A DNA stretch of 64,000 nucleotides from Dyella sp. S184 (GTDB taxonomy: Bacteria; Pseudomonadota; Gammaproteobacteria; Xanthomonadales; Rhodanobacteraceae). The notes under the pieces were generated by a model. That model had not been told where the DNA came from. It did not search any database and was given only the letters and a program-made list of their open reading frames with translations. The stretch's first letter is position 1; every line of letters starts with the position of its first letter. Both the position numbers and the translations under genes were made by a program. The DNA is taken from assembly GCF_009766065.1 (NCBI RefSeq), contig NZ_LMUE01000009.1, forward strand, positions 470,196 to 534,195. The letters run 5' to 3'. Of the stretch, positions 53,431 through 62,103 are shown one piece after another.

Positions 53431-54197
53431 ATGCAAAGATGGATACCTCTGACGCCTGTGACCTGCGTTTCGGCCAGGTCGGCATCGCCTGTGTGCGTGT
53501 GCGCCGGGTCGATGCCGCTGCACTGTGCGATGAGCTGGAACGTCGGGTGCGGGCGGCCCCGCAGATGTTTTCCCGTGCTGCCGTAGTGCTGGACCTGAGC
53601 CACCTGCTTGACCTGCCGGACGACGGCGCGGTCGATGCGATGCTCGAAGCGGTGCGCAGCGCCGGCATGCTGCCGGTGGGGCTGGCCTATGGCACCAGCG
53701 AAACCGAGGCGCTGGCCAAACGCATGGGGTTGCCGCTGATCGCGAAGTTCCGCGCGGCTTATGAGCCAGCCAATGGCAGCCCGGCCGCCGCCGAGCCACC
53801 CGTGCGTGCCGAACCATCCGCGCCGATCCAGCGCGAGCCGATCCTGTCCGCACCAGCGCCCGGCAGCATGCAGGGTGCCCAGCACCACGCCAGTTCGGTG
53901 CGTTCAGGCCAACAGATCTACGCGCGCGATCGCGACCTGATCGTCACTGGAGCGATCGCCAACGGTGCTGAAGTGATCGCCGACGGCAACATCCATATCT
54001 ACGGCGGCCTGCGCGGTCGCGCCATGGCCGGCGCACAGGGCGACGAGAAGGCGCGCATCTTCGTATCCGACTTCCGTGCCGAGCTGGTGGCCATCGCCGG
54101 CCATTACCGCGTGTTCGAACAAATTCCTGACGACCTCGAAGGCCAGTCCGTGCAATGCTGGCTGGAAGGCGAAAAGCTGTTGATCGCCAAGCTGTGA
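53427..54197 (+). CDS. minC: Septum site-determining protein MinC
   Basis: MinC inhibits FtsZ assembly away from midcell. The 256-residue product has the N-terminal FtsZ-binding domain (about 10-105), a Pro/Ala-rich linker (about 115-150) and the C-terminal beta-helix (QIYARDRDLIVTGAIANGAE, then DGNIHIYGGLRGRAMAGAQG) that binds MinD. It is coupled to the GNAT gene upstream and followed by minD after 49 bases. Confidence 0.96.
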   Translation: MNAKMDTSDACDLRFGQVGIACVRVRRVDAAALCDELERRVRAAPQMFSRAAVVLDLSHLLDLPDDGAVDAMLEAVRSAGMLPVGLAYGTSETEALAKRMGLPLIAKFRAAYEPANGSPAAAEPPVRAEPSAPIQREPILSAPAPGSMQGAQHHASSVRSGQQIYARDRDLIVTGAIANGAEVIADGNIHIYGGLRGRAMAGAQGDEKARIFVSDFRAELVAIAGHYRVFEQIPDDLEGQSVQCWLEGEKLLIAKL

Positions 54198-54246
54198 TCA
54201 CCTACAACCATAATTATTACAACAAGAACTACACGGAGATGGGCCC

Positions 54247-55062
54247 TTGACTGCTGAGATTATCGTTGTCACCTCCGGCAAAGGCGGCGTCGGCAAGACG
54301 ACAACCAGTGCCTCGCTCGCCACCGGCCTGGCGATGGCCGGCAAGAAAGTCGCCGTCATCGACTTCGACGTCGGCCTGCGCAATCTCGATCTAATCATGG
54401 GCTGCGAGCGCCGCGTCGTGTACGACTTCGTCAACGTCGTGCACGGTGAGGCCACGCTCAAGCAGTCGCTGATCAAGGACAAGCGCCATGACAACCTGTA
54501 TGTGCTGGCCGCCAGCCAGACCCGCGACAAGGATGCGCTGACCCAGGAAGGTGTCGAGAAAGTGCTCGACGGCCTGTCCGAGGATGGCTTTGACTACGTC
54601 GTATGCGATTCACCGGCCGGCATCGAGAAAGGCGCGCATCTGGCAATGTACTTCGCCGACCATGCGGTCGTGGTGGTCAACCCGGAAGTGTCTTCGGTCC
54701 GCGATTCCGATCGCATCCTCGGCCTGCTCGCCAGCAAGACCCGGCGTGCCGAGCGCGGCGAAGGCCCGGTTACCCAACACCTGCTGCTGACCCGCTACAA
54801 CCCGGCCCGCGTCGCGATCGGTGAAATGCTCAGCGTCAAGGATGTCGAGGAAATCCTCGGCATCGAAGTGGTCGGGGTGATCCCCGAATCGGAAAATGTG
54901 CTGACCGCCTCCAATAACGGCATCCCGGTGATCGTCGATGCCAATTCACATGCCGGTCAGGCCTACAGCGACACCGTAGCTCGCATCCTCGGCGAAGAGC
55001 GTCCGCTGCGCTTCATCGATGTGCCCAAGAAGGGCTTTCTCCAGCGCGTGTTCGGAGGTTGA
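54247..55062 (+). CDS. minD: Septum site-determining ATPase MinD
   Basis: MinD is a membrane-cycling ATPase that recruits MinC. The deviant Walker A is SGKGGVGKTTT (10-20) and the C-terminal membrane-targeting helix is KKGFLQRVFGG. The product has 271 residues. The start codon is TTG, eight bases after GGAG. An out-of-frame ATG-GGC-CCT-TGA lies between and overlaps the TTG, which may tune translation. Confidence 0.96.
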   Translation: MTAEIIVVTSGKGGVGKTTTSASLATGLAMAGKKVAVIDFDVGLRNLDLIMGCERRVVYDFVNVVHGEATLKQSLIKDKRHDNLYVLAASQTRDKDALTQEGVEKVLDGLSEDGFDYVVCDSPAGIEKGAHLAMYFADHAVVVVNPEVSSVRDSDRILGLLASKTRRAERGEGPVTQHLLLTRYNPARVAIGEMLSVKDVEEILGIEVVGVIPESENVLTASNNGIPVIVDANSHAGQAYSDTVARILGEERPLRFIDVPKKGFLQRVFGG

Positions 55063-55067
55063 TCACG

Positions 55068-55340
55068 ATGGGCATTCTTGATTTCCTGAAACGCAAGCCA
55101 GAAGCGACCGCCAACGTGGCCAGGGAACGCCTGCGCATTATCGTCGCGCAGGAACGCTCCACCCGCGGTGCACCGGACTACCTGCCGATGATGCGCAATG
55201 AGCTGCTCGAAGTAATCAAGAAATACATCCACGTCGACCTCGATGCGATCAACATCAATTTCGAACGCGACAGCGGCCACGAGATCCTGGAACTCTCGGT
55301 GACGCTGCCGGACGGCAAGGCTGCCGCCAAGACCGCGTAA
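55068..55340 (+). CDS. minE: Cell division topological specificity factor MinE
   Basis: MinE stimulates MinD ATPase and drives pole-to-pole oscillation. The 90-residue product has the N-terminal amphipathic and contact helix (MGILDFLKRK, ARERLRIIVAQERS) and the topological specificity domain (LLEVIKKYIHVDLDAINI). The ATG at 55068 follows GGAGG within the end of minD. Two strong hairpins follow the gene. Confidence 0.96.
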   Translation: MGILDFLKRKPEATANVARERLRIIVAQERSTRGAPDYLPMMRNELLEVIKKYIHVDLDAININFERDSGHEILELSVTLPDGKAAAKTA

Positions 55341-55346
55341 GTTTCC

Positions 55347-55397
55347 GGCGGCCATGGCCGCCCGCCAGCGCGCCGGGCGATCAGGCATCGCCCGGCG
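55347..55397 (+). terminator. Two stacked palindromes after minE
   Basis: GGCGGCCATGGCCGCC (55347-55362) is a perfect palindrome. CGCCGGGCGAT pairs with ATCGCCCGGCG (55371-55397) around CAGGC, a perfect 11-bp stem. They begin seven bases after the minE stop. There is no T-run, so this is a likely but non-canonical end of the min transcript. Confidence 0.55.
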
Positions 55398-55436
55398 TCA
55401 CCCCACCTCATTCATCTGCGCTGTCCGCGCTCGCGC

Positions 55437-55934
55437 ATGCATCCCGAAACCAGCAGCCGCCCCGAATCCAGCGACCCGGCCAGCACCGTCATGCGCATGA
55501 ACCAGATCGGTTTCGACGACGCTGCCCTCCTGCTCGCCCGCTTCGGCCTGCAATTGCGGCATGTGACCCTCGGCGAGCCGATTCCCGGCAGTTTCTGGGG
55601 AGACGAAGAAGCCGGCATCATCGGTAACACCGTGTATGCGCGCGACGACACGCCAGTGCATTCATTACTGCATGAGGCCTGCCACCTGATCGTGCTACCA
55701 CAGGAAAGACGTCTGGACGTCCATACCGACGCCACCGATTCGATCGAGGAAGAGGACGCCACCTGCTATCTGCAGATCGTACTGGCCGACGAACTGCCAG
55801 GCGTGGGACGTGCACGACTGATGGCCGACATGGATGCCTGGGGCTATTCGTTCCGGCTGGGTTCGACCAGAGCCTGGTTCGAGCAGGATGCGACGGAGAC
55901 GCAGGAATTCCTAAGGTCGCGCGGCCTGTTCTGA
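55437..55934 (+). CDS. Small predicted metal-binding protein (HExxH)
   Basis: The 165-residue product contains HEACH (SLLHEACHLIVLPQERR), an HExxH motif of zinc peptidases, and an acidic DATDSIEEEDATCYLQIVLA just after it that could supply a third ligand. The rest has no recognised domain and no signal peptide. Starts at 55437, 55491 or 55497 are all possible; the conserved-looking part begins at the latter two. Confidence 0.65.
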   Translation: MHPETSSRPESSDPASTVMRMNQIGFDDAALLLARFGLQLRHVTLGEPIPGSFWGDEEAGIIGNTVYARDDTPVHSLLHEACHLIVLPQERRLDVHTDATDSIEEEDATCYLQIVLADELPGVGRARLMADMDAWGYSFRLGSTRAWFEQDATETQEFLRSRGLF

Positions 55935-55964
55935 GCTGAAGCGAAGCGTTACCTGCAGCTATAC

Positions 55965-56192
55965 CTACTCGGCATGCCAGTTGCCATCCACACCCTTGCT
56001 GTATTTCTTTTTCACCGCGGACCAGGCGACCTTATGCGCCGCTTCCTCGCGCGATTCGTCTCCGCGCCGTACGCCCTTGTCGGCATATTCGGCCCACGCA
56101 CTGTTGAACGCCTCCTTGTATATTTCCTGAGCATGTTTTGGCACATGCTCACGCACGGAATCAGGCAGGTCAGAAATGGCTTTGTACGGCAT
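55965..56192 (-). CDS. chaB: ChaB family protein
   Basis: The 75-residue protein matches ChaB (MPYKAISDLPDSVREHVPKH, then YKEAFNSAWAEY and HKVAWSAVKKKY). It was named for an effect on calcium/proton exchange in E. coli, but its true role is unclear. GGAG six bases before the ATG at 56192 decides the start over longer in-frame alternatives. Confidence 0.88.
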   Translation of the reverse strand: MPYKAISDLPDSVREHVPKHAQEIYKEAFNSAWAEYADKGVRRGDESREEAAHKVAWSAVKKKYSKGVDGNWHAE

Positions 56193-56467
56193 GATTAACT
56201 CCACGGCTTTGGGAGTGATGTGGAGCCAACATGCAACACGCACGATCAAGCCACCGTCAATGTCGTGTTGCCGGAAAGGGAACTGCAGCAATCGTTCAGC
56301 AGTACCGCGATCTGGTGAGGCCGCGTAAACGCGTAAAATAGAACGCGTAGCTTCTTGTGCAGTTCATGCAGTTTGCCAACCCGGTCACAGGGCCAAACAG
56401 CATGGCACTGGCCTCGAGGCATCACCGCGGCCTAGAGTTGCCACAAGGCATCGCGCTGGAAGGCATC

Positions 56468-57622
56468 ATGGCCACCCGCAGGCTAGTACTGTTGTTCGAC
56501 GGCACCTGGAACAAGGCCGAATCGAACACCAATGTGGAACGCTTGCGCCAGCTGATTGCGCTGCGCGACAGCACAGGCGTAGAGCAGCTCGTCAACTACA
56601 TTCCCGGCGTCGGCGTAGCGTCTGGCTGGGTTCACCTGCTTGGTGGCGCGTTCGGTTACGGCCTGTCGGGCAATGTACTGCGGGGTTATCGCCGGCTGTG
56701 CGAGACGTGGTTGCCAGGCGACGATGTGTTTCTGTTCGGATTCAGCCGCGGCGCCTATACCGCACGCAGTCTCGCCGGACTGATCCGCAAGTGCGGCCTG
56801 CTCAAGGCGGACGCCGATGGCAGGATTACCAAGGCCGCCATTGCCAGCGCCTACGACTTCTACCGCGACACCTCGATCAAACCCGATGATGCCGCGGCAA
56901 TGGATTTCCGCAAGCACCATTCCATTGAAATCGATATCCACTTCATCGGTGTCTGGGATACGGTCGGCGCACTCGGCATTCCCGATACCGCTTCATGGTT
57001 CCCGTATGCCCGCTCGCGCTATCAGTTCCACGACACCGAGCTCAGCAAGATCGTCAAGTATGCGTACCAGGCGCTGGCGCTGGATGAACATCGCGCCGAC
57101 TTTGCGCCATCCGTGTGGACGCGCAACCCTTACAGCGTGAAACCGGGCGAAACACTCAATTCGAAGAAGCTCGAGCAGATCGAGATCGAGCAGCGCTGGT
57201 TCATCGGCTCGCATGCCGACGTCGGCGGCGGCAACGACTGTGACGGCGCTGGACGCAAACCCGATCCGCTGCCTGAACTACCGCTGGCATGGCTGCAGCA
57301 GAAGGCAATCGCGGCTGGCCTTGCCTGCGACGAAATCCTCATTCCTGAGACCGATGCCGGCACTGGCGTACCGCGCAATTCCTACGCGGAGTTCATGTAT
57401 GGCCTCTACAAGGAATTCTCGCCGCCGTTTGATCGCACACTGGGTAACGGCGTCAACGAAAAGGTGGACGATTCCGTGTGGCAGCGCTGGCTTACCGACG
57501 CCACTTACCGCTCACCTTCACTGGCACAGGCGCTGACCCGTGCCGTCGTGCTGATGTCGTTCGAAACCGTGGTTCCGCCTGATACAGTGACCGGTGGCGG
57601 CAAGCAACAGACGACCACGTAA
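56468..57622 (+). CDS. DUF2235 alpha/beta hydrolase
   Basis: The 384-residue protein carries a DUF2235 domain, found in Tle1-type phospholipase effectors and in stand-alone proteins: LVLLFDGTWNKAESNTNVER, nucleophile GFSRGAYTAR, FIGVWDTVGALG and SHADVGGGN. The catalytic Ser is in GFSRG. No VgrG, Hcp or immunity-like gene is adjacent, so a secreted effector role is not supported here. The ATG at 56468 begins the domain and has GGAAGG upstream. Confidence 0.85.
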   Translation: MATRRLVLLFDGTWNKAESNTNVERLRQLIALRDSTGVEQLVNYIPGVGVASGWVHLLGGAFGYGLSGNVLRGYRRLCETWLPGDDVFLFGFSRGAYTARSLAGLIRKCGLLKADADGRITKAAIASAYDFYRDTSIKPDDAAAMDFRKHHSIEIDIHFIGVWDTVGALGIPDTASWFPYARSRYQFHDTELSKIVKYAYQALALDEHRADFAPSVWTRNPYSVKPGETLNSKKLEQIEIEQRWFIGSHADVGGGNDCDGAGRKPDPLPELPLAWLQQKAIAAGLACDEILIPETDAGTGVPRNSYAEFMYGLYKEFSPPFDRTLGNGVNEKVDDSVWQRWLTDATYRSPSLAQALTRAVVLMSFETVVPPDTVTGGGKQQTTT

Positions 57623-57667
57623 AGACTGCATTTCCCACACATGGATGCCACTGCATCTCTGATCGCT

Positions 57668-58936
57668 TCAATGAGGCTCGGCAATTTCAGCCTGTATCGC
57701 CATTTCTGGGTCCACGTCGACCGGCATCCGGTCCAGTGGCCGCCGCGCAACAGCACGATACCAACCCCATGCCAGCGTCCCGATCACCGTCAGTGTCGAT
57801 GCGCCCAACCCAAGATGCAGCATGCTTACTGACAGTAGCGGCGACAGCACACCAGCAACCAGACTGCATAACAGCAGACTGGCAAAGGCCTGTACCGAGG
57901 AAATGCCGCCGCGCTGGTGCGGGAAGCGATCCAGCAACAACAGCGTCAACGTGGGAAATGCCAGTTGCACACCGACGCCATGCAGGATCAACGGCAACAT
58001 CGACCACGGCAGTCGCGGTGTGGGAAACACCAGTGCCAGCAGCAGGTGCAGCGCACAGGCCAACAACATCACCGCATAGCCCAGGTTTACCGTAAAGCCC
58101 ACGCTGCGCCGCTCGGCCATTCGGCCAGACAGCCACGCACCACTGACGAGGCCGGCCACCACCGGCAGGAACAACCAGGGAAATCCTGCTGCCGACAAAT
58201 GCAGCAGCTCACGCACGATGCGTGGTGCCGAGGCGATGTAGAGGAACAGCCCGGCGAAGTTGACCGAGCAGGAAATCAGCAGCGGCCAGAACGGGCGATC
58301 GCGGCTGAAGGACAGATAGCTGGCCAGCAATGTTCGTGGCGCAAATGGTCTGCGCCGTGCCGGTGGGTGGCTTTCCTCCAGAAACACCATAAGGGCCAGC
58401 GCCAGTAAGGCGGTGAAACCGGTCAGCACCCAGAAGATGCCATGCCAGCCGCCCAGCGGCAGCAGCAACGCACCGACCATCGGCGCGATCACTGGTGCCA
58501 CGCAGAAAATCATCATAACCCTGGACATCAGCCGCTGCGCGGCGGCGCCCTCGAACGTATCGCGGATCACCGCCCGTCCCACCACCAGACCCGCGCCAGC
58601 ACACACGCCCTGCAGGCCACGACAGGCCAGCAGCATCGCGAACGAGGTCGACAGCGCGGCGCCCACCGAAGCGAGTGCGTATACCAGCATGCCGGCCACC
58701 ATCACCGGCTTGCGCCCGATCGCGTCCGAGATCGCGCCATGGAACAGGCTCATTGCCGCATACGTGATCAGGTACACGCTGATCAGCTGTTGCAACGCCG
58801 TGTCGTCAACTGCAAAGCGCGCACCGATCAACGGAAACGACGGGAACACCGCGTCGATCGAGAATGGCCCGATCATCGACAACCCAGCCAGCAACCATGG
58901 CAGGCTGCGGCGTACGGCGCTGGAGGCTGGGTTCAT
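57668..58936 (-). CDS. Bcr/CflA-type MFS drug efflux transporter
   Basis: The 422-residue protein has twelve hydrophobic helices and the MFS motif between helices 2 and 3 (HGAISDAIGRKPVMVAGM). The helix-5 region (MSRVMMIFCVAPVIAPMVGA) is typical of the Bcr/CflA drug-proton antiporters. The substrate is unknown. ATG 58936 begins the first helix; a longer upstream frame exists but is not supported. It is divergent from crcB. Confidence 0.88.
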   Translation of the reverse strand: MNPASSAVRRSLPWLLAGLSMIGPFSIDAVFPSFPLIGARFAVDDTALQQLISVYLITYAAMSLFHGAISDAIGRKPVMVAGMLVYALASVGAALSTSFAMLLACRGLQGVCAGAGLVVGRAVIRDTFEGAAAQRLMSRVMMIFCVAPVIAPMVGALLLPLGGWHGIFWVLTGFTALLALALMVFLEESHPPARRRPFAPRTLLASYLSFSRDRPFWPLLISCSVNFAGLFLYIASAPRIVRELLHLSAAGFPWLFLPVVAGLVSGAWLSGRMAERRSVGFTVNLGYAVMLLACALHLLLALVFPTPRLPWSMLPLILHGVGVQLAFPTLTLLLLDRFPHQRGGISSVQAFASLLLCSLVAGVLSPLLSVSMLHLGLGASTLTVIGTLAWGWYRAVARRPLDRMPVDVDPEMAIQAEIAEPH

Positions 58937-59033
58937 GGCGAGACGTACGTGTCGGCGGGGGCGTGCAGTATAGAGCCGCCATCGCGAGCCGCCGTGCTTG
59001 ACGACAGGGCGGCTAGATCGACTAGGATGACTG

Positions 59034-59128
59034 CTCGGGAGATGGCATGCCTCCCGTTTCGCGGAAGCTTTCGGCATCCCGGAACAAACCACCTCTCGCC
59101 ATGCGTTGAGGTTGATGATGCCTGCACC
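59034..59128 (+). promoter_or_regulatory. Fluoride riboswitch (crcB motif)
   Basis: The leader of crcB carries the landmarks of the fluoride aptamer. GGGA-GATGGCAT-GCC-TCCC (59037 on) is followed by AAACC (59086 on), an ACCTC/GAGGT stem and TGATGATGCCTGC (59113 on). The GGCAT at 59044-59048 can pair with ATGCC at 59118-59122, as in known examples. An extra stem (GUUUC/GGAAC) is inserted between the first hairpin and AAACC. Downstream ATGCCTGC can instead pair with GCAGGCAT at 59145-59152, giving a switch. Confidence 0.75.
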
Positions 59129-59199
59129 ACCGGCTTCCGGCGGGGCAGGCATGTCTGCACCGCGGCAACCGGACACTTTCACTGTCAGGAGACGCGCTC

Positions 59200-59586
59200 G
59201 TGGGCTTTACCGGATTTGCAGCTGTTGGGATCGGTGGCGTTTTGGGCTGCTGGTTGCGCTGGGGGTTGGGCGTGATGCTCAATCCGCTATTCCCCACCCT
59301 GCCGCTCGGCACGCTGGCGGCCAATCTGGCCGGCGGCCTGATGATGGGCTGTGTGATGGGCCTGTTCGATCATTTCCAGACACTGTCGCCGGAACTGCGA
59401 CTGTTCGTGTTCACCGGTTTTCTGGGTGGCCTGACCACGTTCTCCACCTTTTCAGCCGAATCCACCACCCTGCTGCTGCGCCAGCAGTACCTGTGGTTCA
59501 GTGGCCACGTAATGGCGCATGTGGTCGGCTCGCTGGCGATGACCGTGCTCGGCATCACCCTCACTCGCAGCCTGCTGCGTCACTAA
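59200..59586 (+). CDS. crcB: Fluoride exporter CrcB/Fluc
   Basis: CrcB forms dimeric fluoride channels that keep cytoplasmic fluoride low. The 128-residue protein has four helices with the family motifs LGTLAANLAGGLMMG and the sodium-site region GGLTTFSTFSAES. The start is GTG with AGGAG eight bases upstream. It lies behind a fluoride riboswitch and is followed by a DUF190 gene, a common pairing. Confidence 0.95.
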   Translation: MGFTGFAAVGIGGVLGCWLRWGLGVMLNPLFPTLPLGTLAANLAGGLMMGCVMGLFDHFQTLSPELRLFVFTGFLGGLTTFSTFSAESTTLLLRQQYLWFSGHVMAHVVGSLAMTVLGITLTRSLLRH

Positions 59587-59600
59587 TCCGGAGAGGCCGC

Positions 59601-59939
59601 ATGAATCAGGAAAACCTGCAACATGGCGTGCACCTGACCTTCTATTGCCATCTGCGCGCGAAACACGCCGGCATGCTGCTGTCCGAGTGGCTGCTGGAGC
59701 AGGCCAAGGAGCACGGCCTCGGCGGCGGGTCCGTGTTCCGCGCGATCGCCGGCTTCGGCCGGCATGGTGTGCTGCACGAGGAACAGTTCTTCGAACTGGC
59801 CGACGACCTGCCGATCAAGATCGAGTTCCTGCTGCGCGAGGATCAGGCCGAGCTACTGCTGCAGTTGGTGCGCATGGCCGACGTCGACGCGACCTATGCA
59901 CGCTGGCCGGCAAGCTTTGCCATGCTTAGCAAGCACTGA
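59601..59939 (+). CDS. DUF190 protein, fluoride-operon partner
   Basis: The 112-residue protein has the DUF190 pattern (HGVHLTFYCHLRAKHAGMLL, GGSVFRAIAGFGRHGVLHE, LPIKIEFLLREDQAELLLQL), related to PII-like folds. It often accompanies crcB and may sense or regulate; no function is proven. It starts 14 bases after crcB, so it shares the riboswitch. Confidence 0.9.
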   Translation: MNQENLQHGVHLTFYCHLRAKHAGMLLSEWLLEQAKEHGLGGGSVFRAIAGFGRHGVLHEEQFFELADDLPIKIEFLLREDQAELLLQLVRMADVDATYARWPASFAMLSKH

Positions 59940-59972
59940 CCAATACCGACTTCATCCAATGCGAGACAAGGC

Positions 59973-61091
59973 ATGGGCCAGGACGACCTGAAAAACCGCG
60001 CCAGTGAACTGCTCGAACAGGCCGGCATCCGCATCAACGGCAATACGCCGACCGATCTGCACGTGCATGACGAGCGCCTGTACAACCGCGTGTTCGCGCA
60101 CGGCTCACTAGGCCTGGGCGAGGCCTATATGGACGGATGGTGGGATGCGGATGACCTGCCTGGCTTGTGTACCCGGCTGCTCACTGCCGGGCTGGATCAG
60201 GAACTGAAAACGCTTGACACCCTGCTCGCCCATCTGAAGGCCCGCTTCATCAACCTGCAGCGCGGCGAACGCGCATTCGAGATCGGCAAGGTACATTACG
60301 ACCTCGGCAATGACCTGTTCCACGCCATGCTCGGCAAGCGGATGGTGTATTCGTGCGGCTACTGGGCCAAGGCTGACAATCTCGACGATGCGCAGGCGGC
60401 CAAGCTCGACCTGGTCTGTCGCAAGCTGCAGCTGCAGACCGGCCAGCGCGTGCTGGATATCGGCTGCGGTTGGGGTGAGGCGCTGAAGTATGCCGCCGAG
60501 CACTACGGCATCGAGGGCGTCGGCATCACCGTGTCGCAGGAGCAGGCCGGCTACGCCCGCGAGCTGTGTGCCGGGCTACCGATCGAGATTCGCCTGCAGG
60601 ATTACCACGACATCAACGAACGTTTCGACGCGGTGTACTCGATCGGCATGTTCGAGCATGTCGGCGGCAAGAACTACCGCGCCTATTTCGAATGCGTGCG
60701 CCGTTGCCTGAAGGACGACGGCCTGTCGCTGCTGCACTGCATCGGCAGCAACAGCGCGCCAGCACAGACCGACCCCTGGATCGACAAGTACATCTTTCCG
60801 AACTCGATGATTCCCGCTGCCAGCCAAGTGACGGCTGCGCTGGAAGATCTGTTCGTGGTCGAGGACTGGCACAATTTCGGCACCGACTACGACCGCACAT
60901 TGACCGCCTGGCAGGCCAACGTCGAAGCAGCATGGCCATCGCTGTCGGCGAACTACGACGAGCGCTTCCGGCGCATGTGGCGCTATTACCTGGCCGTTTC
61001 CACGGCAGTCTTCCGCAGCCGCCGCGACCAGCTGTGGCAGATCACACTAAGCCCCGATGGCGTGCCGGGAGGGTACCGCGCGCCGCGCTGA
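59973..61091 (+). CDS. cfa: Cyclopropane-fatty-acyl-phospholipid synthase
   Basis: The 372-residue enzyme adds a methylene from S-adenosylmethionine to unsaturated acyl chains in the membrane. The N-terminal lipid-binding part contains GLGEAYMDGWWDADDLP. The SAM motif is VLDIGCGWGEALKYAA, and HYDLGNDLFHAMLGKRMVYS and GMFEHVGGKNYRAYF are family hallmarks. It starts 33 bases after DUF190 and may be partly co-transcribed. Confidence 0.94.
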   Translation: MGQDDLKNRASELLEQAGIRINGNTPTDLHVHDERLYNRVFAHGSLGLGEAYMDGWWDADDLPGLCTRLLTAGLDQELKTLDTLLAHLKARFINLQRGERAFEIGKVHYDLGNDLFHAMLGKRMVYSCGYWAKADNLDDAQAAKLDLVCRKLQLQTGQRVLDIGCGWGEALKYAAEHYGIEGVGITVSQEQAGYARELCAGLPIEIRLQDYHDINERFDAVYSIGMFEHVGGKNYRAYFECVRRCLKDDGLSLLHCIGSNSAPAQTDPWIDKYIFPNSMIPAASQVTAALEDLFVVEDWHNFGTDYDRTLTAWQANVEAAWPSLSANYDERFRRMWRYYLAVSTAVFRSRRDQLWQITLSPDGVPGGYRAPR

Positions 61092-61157
61092 ATCCTTCGT
61101 CGCTGTGGCCACCGCGTGTGCCACCATCATCCGCGTCGCATTCATCGAGGAAGACGC

Positions 61158-62036
61158 ATGTCACCGCTACGCCACATCCGCCAGTACGTGGCGGTCGCGC
61201 TGTTCAGCCTGCTGCTGGCGACCCCTGTGTTCGCCCAGCCAGCGCTGTGGGTGGTGCATAACGCGCATACCACCATCTACCTGTTCGGCACCGTGCATCT
61301 GCTGCCGAATGATACTGACTGGCACTACCCGACGCTGGACAAGGCACTCGCCGCCAGCGACTCGCTGACGATCGAACTGACTGACGACGACGCCACGACC
61401 ATGCAGGCGCTGGTGCTGCAGTACGGCCTGGATCCCACCCATCCGTTGTCGGGCAAACTCAGCGCCGCCGAAAACGCAACCTTGGCGCAGGCCGCGCAGA
61501 CCGCGGGCATACCGGGTGGCACCCAGACTCTTGAGATCATGCGGCCGTGGCTGGCCGGTGTGACGCTCGCCGTGGCGCCACTGGTGAAGGCCGGTCTCGA
61601 TCCCGCGCATGGCGTGGACAAGCAGCTGAAGGCGCAGATGATTCAGGCCGGCAAGCCGGTGAATGGCATGGAGACCTCCGAGCAGCAGATCCGCTTCTTC
61701 GCCGACCTGCCGCCGGATGTCGAGCTGGCCTTCCTGCGTTCGACCCTGCGTGACATCGACAAGGGACCTGCGGAACTCACCGAACTGATCAGCGCATGGA
61801 AGAACGGCGACACCGCCACCATCGCGCGAATCGAGGACGAAGATGTGCGCCAGCAGGCACCCGCGCTTTATCAGCGCCTGCTGGTGCAGCGCAACCAGAC
61901 CTGGGCCGGCAAGATTGTCGCCATGCTGCAGCAACCCGGCACCATCTTCATCGCAGTCGGCGCCGGGCATCTGGCCGGGCCGGACAGTGTGCAAGCGCAA
62001 CTGCGCAAAGTGGGCATCGAGGCAGTTCGCCAATAA
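61158..62036 (+). CDS. GumN/TraB family secreted protein
   Basis: The 292-residue product has a signal peptide (cleaved near VFA-QP) and the TraB/GumN domain: YLFGTVHLLPND, VDKQLKAQMI, METSEQQIRFF and AVGAGHLAGPDSV. The paired G-x-x-H motifs resemble the metal-binding sites of Tiki proteases, so it may be a metallohydrolase. GAGGAAG precedes the ATG. It is next to parC but functionally unrelated as far as can be seen. Confidence 0.88.
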   Translation: MSPLRHIRQYVAVALFSLLLATPVFAQPALWVVHNAHTTIYLFGTVHLLPNDTDWHYPTLDKALAASDSLTIELTDDDATTMQALVLQYGLDPTHPLSGKLSAAENATLAQAAQTAGIPGGTQTLEIMRPWLAGVTLAVAPLVKAGLDPAHGVDKQLKAQMIQAGKPVNGMETSEQQIRFFADLPPDVELAFLRSTLRDIDKGPAELTELISAWKNGDTATIARIEDEDVRQQAPALYQRLLVQRNQTWAGKIVAMLQQPGTIFIAVGAGHLAGPDSVQAQLRKVGIEAVRQ

Positions 62037-62103
62037 CGCGGCGCTTTCTGGCACCATCGTCCGGTTATCCGCGCACCGCGCACCACTCATTTGATGTAAC
62101 TCC

